Source: Bradyrhizobium sp. 149 (GTDB lineage: Bacteria > Pseudomonadota > Alphaproteobacteria > Rhizobiales > Xanthobacteraceae). Taken from it: a stretch of DNA of 64,000 nt. Position 1 is the stretch's first letter, and each line of letters starts with the position of its first letter. Of this stretch, positions 34,920-43,290 are shown one piece after another. A program made the position numbers and the translations under genes. Below the pieces are notes generated by a model. The model searched no databases and had not been told where the DNA came from. It worked only from the letters and a program-made list of their open reading frames with translations. The stretch is taken from positions 124,001 through 188,000 of the forward strand of contig NZ_JADPKK010000023.1 in NCBI RefSeq assembly GCF_023073915.1, in the 5' to 3' direction.

Positions 34920-36926
34920 TCATGTCGCGCGAACGCTCCCGATGAACCGACGGACCTCGCCGTCGAGAACACCGGCCTGGGTTGTCAGTTGACGTGCTGC
35001 ATGCAGGACGTCGTTGGCGACGGCATCTCCCCTCATTGCAGCCTCATTCACCACGGTGATATTGGAGGAAACCTTGCTCGTGCCCGCCGCTGCTTGCTGG
35101 ATATTTCGACTGATCTCCTGTGTAGCGGCGCCCTGCTCTTCCACGGCGGATGCAATCAGCGCGGAGTAGCTGCTGATGGTTGCGATGATCTCCGAAACCT
35201 TCCTCAGTTCATGAGCAGCCTCGTCCGTGACGGACTGGATGCCCTGCACCTGGGACGCGATCTCCTCAGTGGCCCTGGCCGTCTGTCCAGCAAGGGCCTT
35301 CACCTCGGTCGCCACGACCGCGAAGCCCTTGCCAAGTTCGCCGGCACGCGCCGACTCTATGGTCGCGTTCAAAGCCAGCAAATCGGTCTGGTTGGCGATC
35401 GAACTGATCAGGTCGACCACTGCACCAATGCGTCCCACGGCGGAAAGAAGTCCGGATACCTTTTCGTTTGTCCTGTTTGCCGCTGAAACCGCCTGATCGG
35501 CCGTGCTTGAGGACAGATGCACCTGCCGGCTGATCTCCCCGATCGCGCTGGACAGCGCCTCGGTCGCCGCTGCCACCGACTGTACATTTATCGCGGTTTC
35601 CTTCGTGACGTTATTGACTGCCCCGGTCAGACTCCCGGTCTTGCTTGCCGCAGCGGCCATTTCCCGAGCGCGAAGTTCGATCTGGCCGGCCTCCTCCGAA
35701 ACGGAGCTGATCACGTTTCCGACGGTAGCCTCAAAGGCATCCGCAAGCTGGTTCATCGCCTGGACCTTTTCCTGCTCGGCGCGAGCCTTCAGGCTGTTTT
35801 GTTCCGCAGCAAGTCTGGCGTTCTCGACCATGCTGTGTCTGAAAATAACCAGTGCGTCCGCCATCTCGCCAATTTCGTCCGAGCGCCCCTGGGCCGGCAC
35901 TTCAGCGTCAAGATTGCCCTTTGCGAGCTCTCTCATTGAGCTGGATATTGCGGCGATCGGCCTCGCGACCAGTCTGGAGATGATGAGGCCAAGGCAGAGC
36001 ACGAGGACAAGAACAGTAATGACGACCACGAGCACGAGCATCCGCCGGAACGCATGGACCGGCTCAAGGACCTTGCCGCGATCAAGCGAGATCCCCACGA
36101 ACCACCTGGCCGAGGGCACGCTGCTTATCGGGAAGAAGCCGGCGAGCCGGCCAGAGCCAGCCCCCGATGTCTCCCGCATGGCTCCGTCGGCCGCGCCCGG
36201 ATCGAATCCTCCATCCAGTGGCTTGAGCACTTTTTGCTGCTCGGGATGCACCAGCACCGTGCCCTCCGAATCCACGAGGAACGCGTAACCCTTTCCCTCC
36301 AGCGGCAGTCCTCTCAGAAAATCGCGAATGGCGGAGAGTTCGACGTTGCCACCAGCCACACCAGCCACACCGTTTGGCCCCTGTACGGCGCGAGCAATCG
36401 TGATGCCAAGGCTCCCGTCAGCGGCCGCGCTGACAAACGGCTTTGTCACAATCGTCTGCTTCTCCACCGCCGCAGCCTGGTACCAGCCACGCGTTCGGGG
36501 ATCGTAGCCGACGGGCATCTGCAGGTTCGGCTCCCTGATGTGGACGCCATCGGGTAGACCGAAGTGGACCGGATAAAAAGTATCTGTCAGGGTCTTTGCG
36601 TGGAGAAGCTGACGGAGGCTCGCTTCGGATTCTGCCGCTCCCGTGAGCTCGATTCCGTCCGCGAGAGCTTCAAGGAGACGCCGCCGCGCCTCGAGCCATG
36701 CAGTGATCCGGTCCGCCGCCCCCTGGCCCATCAGCCTGCTTTCGGACCGGGCATCCTGATCCAGGGTCCTTTCAGCGACCGACGCGCTCACGAATGCCAG
36801 CACACCGAGCCCCGCTACGGTGAGCAGCGAGGCCGCCATCATGATCCTGTACACGAACCGGCTACGCTTTCGTGGCTCCTGTCGCTTCGCCTCCAGAAAC
36901 ACGCTCTGATCGATCGGCAATTCCAT
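34920..36926 (-). CDS. methyl-accepting chemotaxis protein with dCache sensor
   Basis: Transmembrane chemoreceptor of 668 residues: TM1 about 27-49, a periplasmic dCache_1 domain (FGLPDGVHIREPN, YDPRTRGWYQAAAVEKQTIV TKPF, GKGYAFLVDSEGTVLVHP), TM2 about 300-322, HAMP (ISRLVARPIAAISSSMRELA), then the helical signalling hairpin with its tip NQTDLLALNATIESARAGEL GKGF. No C-terminal pentapeptide for CheR. The last gene of the first importer operon, 44 bp after DUF2848, so the cell probably senses the same compound it imports (inference). Confidence 0.92.
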   Translation of the reverse strand: MELPIDQSVFLEAKRQEPRKRSRFVYRIMMAASLLTVAGLGVLAFVSASVAERTLDQDARSESRLMGQGAADRITAWLEARRRLLEALADGIELTGAAESEASLRQLLHAKTLTDTFYPVHFGLPDGVHIREPNLQMPVGYDPRTRGWYQAAAVEKQTIVTKPFVSAAADGSLGITIARAVQGPNGVAGVAGGNVELSAIRDFLRGLPLEGKGYAFLVDSEGTVLVHPEQQKVLKPLDGGFDPGAADGAMRETSGAGSGRLAGFFPISSVPSARWFVGISLDRGKVLEPVHAFRRMLVLVVVITVLVLVLCLGLIISRLVARPIAAISSSMRELAKGNLDAEVPAQGRSDEIGEMADALVIFRHSMVENARLAAEQNSLKARAEQEKVQAMNQLADAFEATVGNVISSVSEEAGQIELRAREMAAAASKTGSLTGAVNNVTKETAINVQSVAAATEALSSAIGEISRQVHLSSSTADQAVSAANRTNEKVSGLLSAVGRIGAVVDLISSIANQTDLLALNATIESARAGELGKGFAVVATEVKALAGQTARATEEIASQVQGIQSVTDEAAHELRKVSEIIATISSYSALIASAVEEQGAATQEISRNIQQAAAGTSKVSSNITVVNEAAMRGDAVANDVLHAARQLTTQAGVLDGEVRRFIGSVRAT

Positions 36927-36970
36927 GTTTCCGTCCCCCTCGACTTGACGATCCGGCTTGCGAACCTGGA

Positions 36971-37654
36971 TCAGGAAATCACCTCAAGAGCCTCGACGTC
37001 GTAGTGATGCGTCAGCGATCTCTTGAGCACCGGATCGTGCAGCTCGATCTCGAAACGGCTTGCTGGCCTGATTCCGCCGATGGCGCCGGGGGTCCCGCAG
37101 AACATCAGTGTCGAGGCATCGAGCGCTTTCAGGCCTGTATATCGGGCGATGAGATCGGTTGGAGCCCTCAGGGCCGAAACGGAGCTGTCCTGATAGAGCA
37201 CACGCCTGCCCTCGATGACCGCCCACGAGCGCAACAACAGGCTGTCCCAATGCTTCTCGACGTCAGAATATGACCACAACGATCGGCCAACCGGCTTGCC
37301 GCAGAGCTGCTTCGAGAGCGCGATACCTGAAGCCTCAGCCTTGCGATCGGTGTGATCAGAACCGACGCCGACCCACAGGCCGTCAGCCATGGCGATCACA
37401 ACGGGCTCGACCTCTCCTGAAGTGTCGGCGCCGAGCACAGTCAGCCGGTTCGATTGCGTCAGAATCTGTGGCGCGCCCCTGTAAAACAGCGGCGTGCTGG
37501 ACGGCCGCGGAACGCCAAGAGCGGCAAGCTCCTCGACATGATGCTCGATCGCAGCGATGTCCCGGCCCGCCCAGCCTGCGATTACGAGCGCATCGATTTC
37601 GACCCCGATACGATCGTTTCTGTTTCCCGCGCTACGGTCGAACTGGAGATACAT
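36971..37654 (-). CDS. DUF2848 protein
   Basis: 227 residues of the DUF2848 family, recognisable from VIAGWAGRDIAAIEHHVEEL, PSSTPLFYRGAPQILTQ, SGEVEPVVIAMADGLWVGVG SDHTDR and FCGTPGAIGGIRPASRFEIE L. The fold resembles fumarylacetoacetate-hydrolase-like enzymes; no reaction is established. It is found next to branched-chain ABC importers and amidases in many proteobacteria. The ATG at 37654 is preceded by GAGG and lies inside the 3' end of livF, a 73-bp overlap. Confidence 0.85.
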   Translation of the reverse strand: MYLQFDRSAGNRNDRIGVEIDALVIAGWAGRDIAAIEHHVEELAALGVPRPSSTPLFYRGAPQILTQSNRLTVLGADTSGEVEPVVIAMADGLWVGVGSDHTDRKAEASGIALSKQLCGKPVGRSLWSYSDVEKHWDSLLLRSWAVIEGRRVLYQDSSVSALRAPTDLIARYTGLKALDASTLMFCGTPGAIGGIRPASRFEIELHDPVLKRSLTHHYDVEALEVIS

Positions 37655-38331
37655 GTTTGAACCTCATGGTTTGATGAATCCGTTATTTCCCCGCGCTCGA
37701 TCTGCAACGTACGATCGGCGATCCGGTCCAGAAGCGCGGGTGTGGATTCAGTGATCAGGATGGCCAGATCAGGACGGTGCTTGCGGAGCTGCCCGAGCGT
37801 CCGGGCGTATTCGAGAGCAAGGGCTGGCGCGAGGCCCTGAAACGGTTCGTCAAGCAACAGCACCTTGCGCGCAACGGTAAGCGCACGTCCCAGCGCGACC
37901 ATCTTGCCCTGCCCGCCTGAAATGCTGCCTGCGGCCCGTGCCCGCATCACATGGAGCTCGGGCAACATGGCGTAGATTTCGTCCAGCCGATCCGTCGTCT
38001 CCCGCTTCGGCAGATTGAGCGCCAGCATCGGAAGACGCATGTTCTCTTCAACGCTCATGTCCGGAATCAGCCGGCGATCCTCGGGCGCATAGCCAATTCC
38101 CAGCCGGGCGCGCTGATATCCGGGTAAAGCCTCGAGGTGCTCGCCGTCCAGCCAGATCGTTCCGCTGTCGCACGCCACGAGCCCCATGATCGCCCTCAGC
38201 GTCGTCGTCTTTCCGGCGCCGTTGCGACCAATCAGGATGGTGGTTTTGCCGTCCTGAAGCTCGAAGCCTACGTTGCGAAGCACGCGAACGCCTTCGATCG
38301 AGACGGTCAGATCGACAATTCCCAGCATCAC
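37582..38331 (-). CDS. branched-chain-type ABC transporter ATPase, LivF-like (system 1)
   Basis: Second ATPase of an importer of the hydrophobic-amino-acid (HAAT) family. Walker A GRNGAGKTT, Q-loop region GYAPEDRRLIPDM, signature ISGGQGKMVALGRAL, Walker B VLLLDEPFQGLAP, and H-switch ESTP where the usual His is replaced. 249 residues; the last 25 or so residues extend beyond the usual end, overlapping DUF2848. The start overlaps livG by four bases. Confidence 0.9.
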   Translation of the reverse strand: MMLGIVDLTVSIEGVRVLRNVGFELQDGKTTILIGRNGAGKTTTLRAIMGLVACDSGTIWLDGEHLEALPGYQRARLGIGYAPEDRRLIPDMSVEENMRLPMLALNLPKRETTDRLDEIYAMLPELHVMRARAAGSISGGQGKMVALGRALTVARKVLLLDEPFQGLAPALALEYARTLGQLRKHRPDLAILITESTPALLDRIADRTLQIERGEITDSSNHEVQTCISSSTVARETETIVSGSKSMRS

Positions 38332-39077
38332 GCGACCCCGACTACGCGCTTCAACACTTCATCATTGCTGAACACTTCGGCCGGAGTTCCCTCGGCCATG
38401 ATCTGACCGGCATTCCAGACGACGACACGGTCGGCATAGCGCGCGACCACATCCATGTCGTGCTCGACGAACAGCGCGCTGATCCGACGTTGCCGGATCG
38501 CCCCCATGATCGCTTCCATCAGCGGAAAACGATCAAGTGCGCTCACCCCGCTGGTCGGCTCGTCCAGCAGAAGGAGGCGCGGTTCGAGCGCAAGCGCGAC
38601 GGCAATGTCCAGCAGCTTGCGATGGCCTTCGGGCAGCGTACTGCTGATCCTGTTGGCGTCCTCGCCGAGACCGACAAGCTCAAGCAGATCCTGCGCCTCC
38701 TTCCGCCGCGCGGGCGTCTCGAGCGGTCGAAGCGCAGTCCAGAGACCATGCCGCGCAGCGAGGCCCAGCATGATGTTATTGATAACGCTTTGGTCGGAGA
38801 AGAGCTGGGGAATCTGGAAGGCACGCGCGATTCCAAGTCTCGCGATCTTGCGGGGAGCCAGACCCGTGATCTCTGCTCCCTCCAGATGCACGCTTCCCGA
38901 TCCGGGGGTGATATACCCCGTGCAGATGTTGAGGAGAGTCGTTTTTCCCGAGCCGTTCGGGCCGATAACAGCGACGAACTCGCCCCTGTTGACCTGAATG
39001 TTGACGCCGTCCGCGGCCTTGATGCCGGCGAATGAGACGCGAAGATCGGTCGCCTTCAGGATGACATCGCTGGTCAT
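38328..39077 (-). CDS. branched-chain-type ABC transporter ATPase, LivG-like (system 1)
   Basis: First ATPase of system 1, 249 residues: Walker A GPNGSGKTT, RAFQIPQLFSDQSVINNIML, signature LPEGHRKLLDIAVAL (E for G in LSGGQ, usual for LivG), Walker B LLLLDEPTSGVS, H-loop VEHDMDVV. I start at MTSDVILKA (39077), where ATGA overlaps the livM stop; the frame is open further but inside livM. Substrate not predictable from the sequence. Confidence 0.9.
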   Translation of the reverse strand: MTSDVILKATDLRVSFAGIKAADGVNIQVNRGEFVAVIGPNGSGKTTLLNICTGYITPGSGSVHLEGAEITGLAPRKIARLGIARAFQIPQLFSDQSVINNIMLGLAARHGLWTALRPLETPARRKEAQDLLELVGLGEDANRISSTLPEGHRKLLDIAVALALEPRLLLLDEPTSGVSALDRFPLMEAIMGAIRQRRISALFVEHDMDVVARYADRVVVWNAGQIMAEGTPAEVFSNDEVLKRVVGVA

Positions 39078-39997
39078 AGGGACGGCGCCTTTTCTTGCTT
39101 CATAAGGCCGTAGAAGCCGCTCGGCAGGAACACGATGACCAGGATCAGGGCGGCGCCGACGATGAGATTCCATGCATCCGTCACGCTGACAGCGGCGCTG
39201 TGGAGTAGCTCCAGGAAAACCGCTCCGATAAACGCCCCTGGTACACCTCCGATGCCGCCGAGAACGGCTATGAGGATCAAATGACCTGAAGCGGTCCAGA
39301 ACGCGAAATCGGGGACAACTCGCCCGACGGCAAATCCGGCGATCGCACCTCCCATCCCGGCCAGGCCGGCGGACGCCGCATACGCAATCAGAAGCACCGC
39401 CCAGACCGGCACTCCCAGATACTCAAGCCGTATCTCGTTGCTGTGAACGGCAGACAGCGCCTGCCCCAGGGGGCTGTTCAGATAATGGTGAAGGGCGAAG
39501 CCCACGACCACCATGAGGATCAGGGAGAAATAGTAGAGCAGTGACTTGAAGGCAGGATCCGGAAGCGAGACACCAAAGACGGTCGGTATGGGAACGGCCA
39601 TTCCGTCCGTTCCACCGGTAAGACCATAAAGCTTGGAGCAGAGCGCGTAGAACACCATCGAGACGGCCAGATTGAGCATCGCGAAGAAGATCGCGCGATA
39701 TCTGACAAGAAACGTTCCGACGATCACACCAAGGGATGCTGCAAGCAACACCGATGCGAGCATGGCCAGCGCGAAGTCCGCGACACCGGCCCGGGACAGA
39801 AAGGCCACTCCGTATGCGCTGGCGGCGAAGAACATCGCATGCCCGATCGAGATCAAACCTGCGCGCAGCAGCACTGCGACACCAAGCGCCGCGAATCCCT
39901 TGGCGATTGCCAGCGTGAGAACAAACTCAAGCCAGGGCATCAGAATGGGCAGAACAGCAAGCCCGAGAAGGGAAGCGGCCGCGGTCTGGAAGCGCAT
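39074..39997 (-). CDS. branched-chain-type ABC transporter permease, LivM-like (system 1)
   Basis: 307 residues, about 8-9 membrane helices. LivM hallmarks: GLISIGHAMFFAASAYGVAF near the start, VSMVFYALCSKLYGLTGGTD GM, RLEYLGVPVWAVLLIAYAAS AGLAGMGGAI, and GPxGxPGA-type end LILIAVLGGIGGVPGAFIGA. Overlaps livH by one base (TGATG) and livG by four, so the operon is translationally coupled. Confidence 0.9.
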   Translation of the reverse strand: MRFQTAAASLLGLAVLPILMPWLEFVLTLAIAKGFAALGVAVLLRAGLISIGHAMFFAASAYGVAFLSRAGVADFALAMLASVLLAASLGVIVGTFLVRYRAIFFAMLNLAVSMVFYALCSKLYGLTGGTDGMAVPIPTVFGVSLPDPAFKSLLYYFSLILMVVVGFALHHYLNSPLGQALSAVHSNEIRLEYLGVPVWAVLLIAYAASAGLAGMGGAIAGFAVGRVVPDFAFWTASGHLILIAVLGGIGGVPGAFIGAVFLELLHSAAVSVTDAWNLIVGAALILVIVFLPSGFYGLMKQEKAPSL

Positions 39998-40896
39998 CAG
40001 ACTTTCCTGATTTTCATGGTACCAAGCAGCCCGTATGGCCGAACCAGAAGTACGACCAGCATGGCTGCATAGGGTGCAACTGCATCAAACTCGGGAGCGA
40101 CGTAGACTGCCGTTACGCGGGCTACACCGACGATCAGCGACGCAAGCGCCGCCCCCTCGATCTGCCCAAGACCGCCGATCGCAGCGACAGCGAACGCGAG
40201 CACCATTGTGTCTGCACCAAGTCCCGGCGCGATGCCCGAGGTGGGGGTGGAAAGCGCACCGCCCAGCGCGGCGAGAAATACGCCCAGCGAAAATGCAAGC
40301 AGGAATATCCTGTCGGTATTGATCCCGATTGACTGAGCCATTTCGCGATCGGCCACGACCGCGGCCATCAATCGTCCGAGCCGGGTGTGGCGTATCAGGA
40401 AACGCAGGCCGAAGATGACGGCCAGCGCCACACCTATCAGCACTAGCTGATAGTTCAGGTACACGACACCACCTAATGTTGTCGTGCCCATGAGGCGCAT
40501 CGGGGTGTCTTCGTAGTAGGACTGCACACCGAAAATGATGCGCTGCAGGTCCTCCAGGATCAGGAAGAGGCCGAAGGTTGCGAGTATCTGTACAGCCTCC
40601 GACTTTCCGCAGACCCACCGGATCAGCGTGGCTTCGAGCAGCGGCCCTAGAACAGCGGCCACCAGTGCTGCGCTGAGGAGGAGCGCAACGAACGAGAAGT
40701 ATGGATTGAGACCACGGCTTGCGACGAACAGGCTCAATGAGGCGGCGAGATACCCTCCGATCGAATAGAGGCTGCCGTGCGCGACGTTCAGCACCTTCAA
40801 CACGCTGAATACGAGCGTCAACCCGACTGCCGCGAAAAAGATCAATGCAGCACTCGCGAGGCTGTCCAGGAGTAGCGGAATGAATGCACTCGACAT
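39997..40896 (-). CDS. branched-chain-type ABC transporter permease, LivH-like (system 1)
   Basis: 299 residues with about eight membrane helices. Hallmarks: GLTLVFSVLKVLNVAHGSLY SIGGY in the first part, AVQILATFGLFLILEDL, the cytoplasmic EAA-like loop RLGRLMAAVVADREMAQSIG INTDRIF, and FAVAAIGGLGQIEGAALASL. It lies 29 bases after the binding-protein gene. Confidence 0.9.
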   Translation of the reverse strand: MSSAFIPLLLDSLASAALIFFAAVGLTLVFSVLKVLNVAHGSLYSIGGYLAASLSLFVASRGLNPYFSFVALLLSAALVAAVLGPLLEATLIRWVCGKSEAVQILATFGLFLILEDLQRIIFGVQSYYEDTPMRLMGTTTLGGVVYLNYQLVLIGVALAVIFGLRFLIRHTRLGRLMAAVVADREMAQSIGINTDRIFLLAFSLGVFLAALGGALSTPTSGIAPGLGADTMVLAFAVAAIGGLGQIEGAALASLIVGVARVTAVYVAPEFDAVAPYAAMLVVLLVRPYGLLGTMKIRKV

Positions 40897-40925
40897 GGCT
40901 CTCTCAAACTCTGACCTGCTGCGTG

Positions 40926-42224
40926 CTATTTGTAGCTGCCGGGCTTTGGCAGGCTGCTGGCGAATTCAGGAGTCAGCGTCGAGATCCAGGCGATCGGATC
41001 GGTGCCCGCCTTCGGCATCAGCTCGTCCCCCCTGTAGCGCACCATGTCGGAGATCGTGACGCCGGGCTGCCCCGACGATCTGGCGGTGACGCCCACGATC
41101 TGATCGACAACGCCGTCATTGTCGGCTCGGGTTACGGTAGTCCCCGTAAGCGTCGCCACGCGGCTGCCTTTCATGGCATCTGCCAGCTCCGGACGGCTCG
41201 GCCACTTCCCGCCGTTCCTGCGCATGGCAGCTTCGTAAGCGGCCTGAATGTAAATCAGTGAGTTGGCCATCTTCAGCGACGGGAAGACCGGGTATTCACC
41301 GAAGCGGTCCTTGTACGCTCTGCTGAAGTCTGCCGCGGCCGGATTGGCCCTGGCATCCGGTGACATCCACCATCCGTCGCCCAGAACGCCGACGATGACC
41401 CCGTCGGGCAGATCGACGCGCTGCAGCACCGTTTCCCCGAGTGCGAGGATCACCTGGCTCGAACGGAACAGACCGCGGGGCTCCGCCTGCCTGACGAAGT
41501 TCTCCAGATCGGCCCCCCAGAGATTCGAAAACACAACGTCCGGCCTTGTCGTGGTCAGCCGCGAAATTTCCGTCTGGTAGTTCGGGGATCCAAGCTTGGG
41601 GTAGAGCTCGGCGACGATCTGGATGTCCGGTTTGAGCGCCTTGAGTGCCGCCTTGAAGATCACCGCGCCGTCGTGACCGAAGGCATAGTCGGGGTTGATG
41701 ATTGCTACCGATTTTGCTCCTGGATTTCGCTGCAGGAGGTAGATTGCGTACGCAACAAACTCGGGCACTGTATTGCCGTTCGGGCGGAAGACATATTTGC
41801 CCTTGCCGTCGGCAAGCAGCTGGTGGGTATCGCAATTCCAACCGACAGTTGGAATCTGAAGCTGTTCCGCGATCGGCGCCAGAGCCAGACAATTGGCACT
41901 CGACAATGCCGCAATCATCACCTGATTGTTCGGGTCCGCCGCAAGCCGCCTGTATTCGGCGATGACCCCCTGGGCACCCTGCGCTTCATCGACGTAGGTC
42001 GCCTTGAGCGGGACGCCTGCGATGCCGCCTTTCGCGTTGATCCTGTCGATCATCAGATCGGCGGCATTCTTGCCGGGCATGCCATACGCCGCCGCAGCAC
42101 CGGACGTGAACGTGAAGATCCCGAAATTGAGACTGCCCGGCTTCTCCTGCGCCGAACAAGCCGCAGCCAGCCCGACCGCAACTGCAAAGGCGACTGAAGC
42201 CAAACCTCCGGTGACGTTGACCAC
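40926..42224 (-). CDS. periplasmic substrate-binding protein of ABC system 1
   Basis: Type I periplasmic binding protein of 432 residues. Signal peptide about 1-25 (GLASVAFAVAVGLAAACSA). Then LNFGIFTFTSGAAAAYGMPG KNAADLMIDRINAKGGIAGV P, the HAAT start pattern, AALSSANCLALAPIAEQLQI PTVGWNCDT and VAIINPDYAFGHDGAVIFKA. I chose the GTG at 42224: GGAGGG lies eight bases upstream and a normal signal peptide follows. Larger (432 aa) than LivJ, similar to binding proteins for aromatic or amide compounds. First gene of the operon SBP-livHMGF-DUF2848-MCP, 90 bp after the MarR-type palindrome. Confidence 0.9.
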   Translation of the reverse strand: MVNVTGGLASVAFAVAVGLAAACSAQEKPGSLNFGIFTFTSGAAAAYGMPGKNAADLMIDRINAKGGIAGVPLKATYVDEAQGAQGVIAEYRRLAADPNNQVMIAALSSANCLALAPIAEQLQIPTVGWNCDTHQLLADGKGKYVFRPNGNTVPEFVAYAIYLLQRNPGAKSVAIINPDYAFGHDGAVIFKAALKALKPDIQIVAELYPKLGSPNYQTEISRLTTTRPDVVFSNLWGADLENFVRQAEPRGLFRSSQVILALGETVLQRVDLPDGVIVGVLGDGWWMSPDARANPAAADFSRAYKDRFGEYPVFPSLKMANSLIYIQAAYEAAMRRNGGKWPSRPELADAMKGSRVATLTGTTVTRADNDGVVDQIVGVTARSSGQPGVTISDMVRYRGDELMPKAGTDPIAWISTLTPEFASSLPKPGSYK

Positions 42225-42311
42225 GGCTATTCCCTCCAGCATTTCATTGGCCGCGTCGGGCCAGTTCGGTGAACAGTCGAGAGACTGCAAACCGGCCGAG
42301 CTGACGACCTT

Positions 42312-42359
42312 GCTTTGTCTACTAGCTTTATAACAAAGCTATTTATCAAAGCCGGTCAA
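42312..42359 (-). promoter_or_regulatory. promoter/operator of importer operon 1, MarR-type palindrome
   Basis: TAGCTTT (42323-42329) and AAAGCTA (42335-42341) with five bases between. On the minus strand the element reads TTGACC, 20 bases, then the core TAGCTTTG-N2-ATAAAGCTA and a conserved ACAAAGC; the hpaC promoter at 34.8 kb has the same order and distances. It lies 145 bp from the MarR stop and about 90 bp before the binding-protein start. Confidence 0.8.
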
Positions 42360-42485
42360 GATGAAAAACATCGCGGATTGCAGCCTTTTTGTGCTGCAGC
42401 GCAATCGGTCGGCAGGGAATGAAGAGATGCTGCCGGCTTTTGTGGGCCAGCTGCTTCCGCTTTCCATGATAAAAATGGAGCGCCT

Positions 42486-43070
42486 CTAACGGGCGCGAAC
42501 GGACTTTCTGGAGCGACCCGACGTCGCGGAAGCAGGCTTTCGGGCAGCCTCCTGCGGCGCCCGGGCGCTCATGTACGCCAGCATGGCCACCGCCCGATCC
42601 CCGCAATCAACCAGACGAGCCATCATGGCAGAAAGCCTGTTGAAGTCGTCGGCCGACAGGCAATCGAACAGTGCGTCGTTGACGGGAGCCTGGATCGAGA
42701 CAAGATCATCGAGCATCTTGCGTCCCTTTGGCGTGACCGTCAGAAGGACGCGGCGGCGGTCGAGGTCGTTGGTCCGCTTCCTGACCAGTCCCGCCTTCAC
42801 AAGCTTGGCGACCTCTATGGTCACGAAAGCTCCCGAGAGATGCAGATGTTCGGCAATCCGGCTGACACCGACCCCCTCTTCACTCTCCAGATGAGCAATG
42901 GAAATCAGGGTGGTGTAGGCGATTCCTGAAATTCCGAGCCGTTGGCCAAAGAAGCTGCGGCACTGGTCGACCCGGGCGCTGAAGGCGAGAAAGTCGTGAA
43001 CGAACTGGCGAAAACGGTTGTCGTTACCGCCCGACATCAGCTCCGGTTTCGAGACAGTTAAACGCGGCAC
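42486..43070 (-). CDS. MarR-family transcriptional regulator
   Basis: 194-residue winged-helix regulator: YTTLISIAHLESEEGVGVSR IAEHLHLSGAFVTIEVAKLV KAGLVRKRTNDLDRRRVLLT with the wing D-RRR--LT typical of MarR. A basic 25-residue C-terminal tail follows. The start is taken as GTG 43070 (AAGGAAACGGA upstream); a later methionine (MSGGNDN) is also possible. Same strand as the neighbouring operons, 220 bp after amidase 2. I propose it binds the palindromes at 34.8 and 42.3 kb; MarR proteins usually release DNA on binding a small aromatic ligand. Confidence 0.88.
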   Translation of the reverse strand: MPRLTVSKPELMSGGNDNRFRQFVHDFLAFSARVDQCRSFFGQRLGISGIAYTTLISIAHLESEEGVGVSRIAEHLHLSGAFVTIEVAKLVKAGLVRKRTNDLDRRRVLLTVTPKGRKMLDDLVSIQAPVNDALFDCLSADDFNRLSAMMARLVDCGDRAVAMLAYMSARAPQEAARKPASATSGRSRKSVRAR

Positions 43071-43290
43071 TCCGTTTCCTTTGCGATGCCGGGCAAACGG
43101 GAAACGGGGCAAAACCGGGAGCGGTTCTGCCCTCCGCTTTATCCAGGGCAGGGTCAGACAGTGCTTGTATACCGATTTTGGACGCGCGCGCCAACGCTCC
43201 CGGGCAGGTCAAAACTGCTAGCCCGGGGTAAAGACCTGAAACCGGCCGCCGCTCCCGGCAGGATCGCCGGTGAACGGTCGGATCGTCTTC

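Noticed and set aside
43071..43290. Third copy of the MarR-type palindrome before marR
   Set aside because: This gap contains no TAGCTTT/AAAGCTA pair; autoregulation through the same site is not supported.
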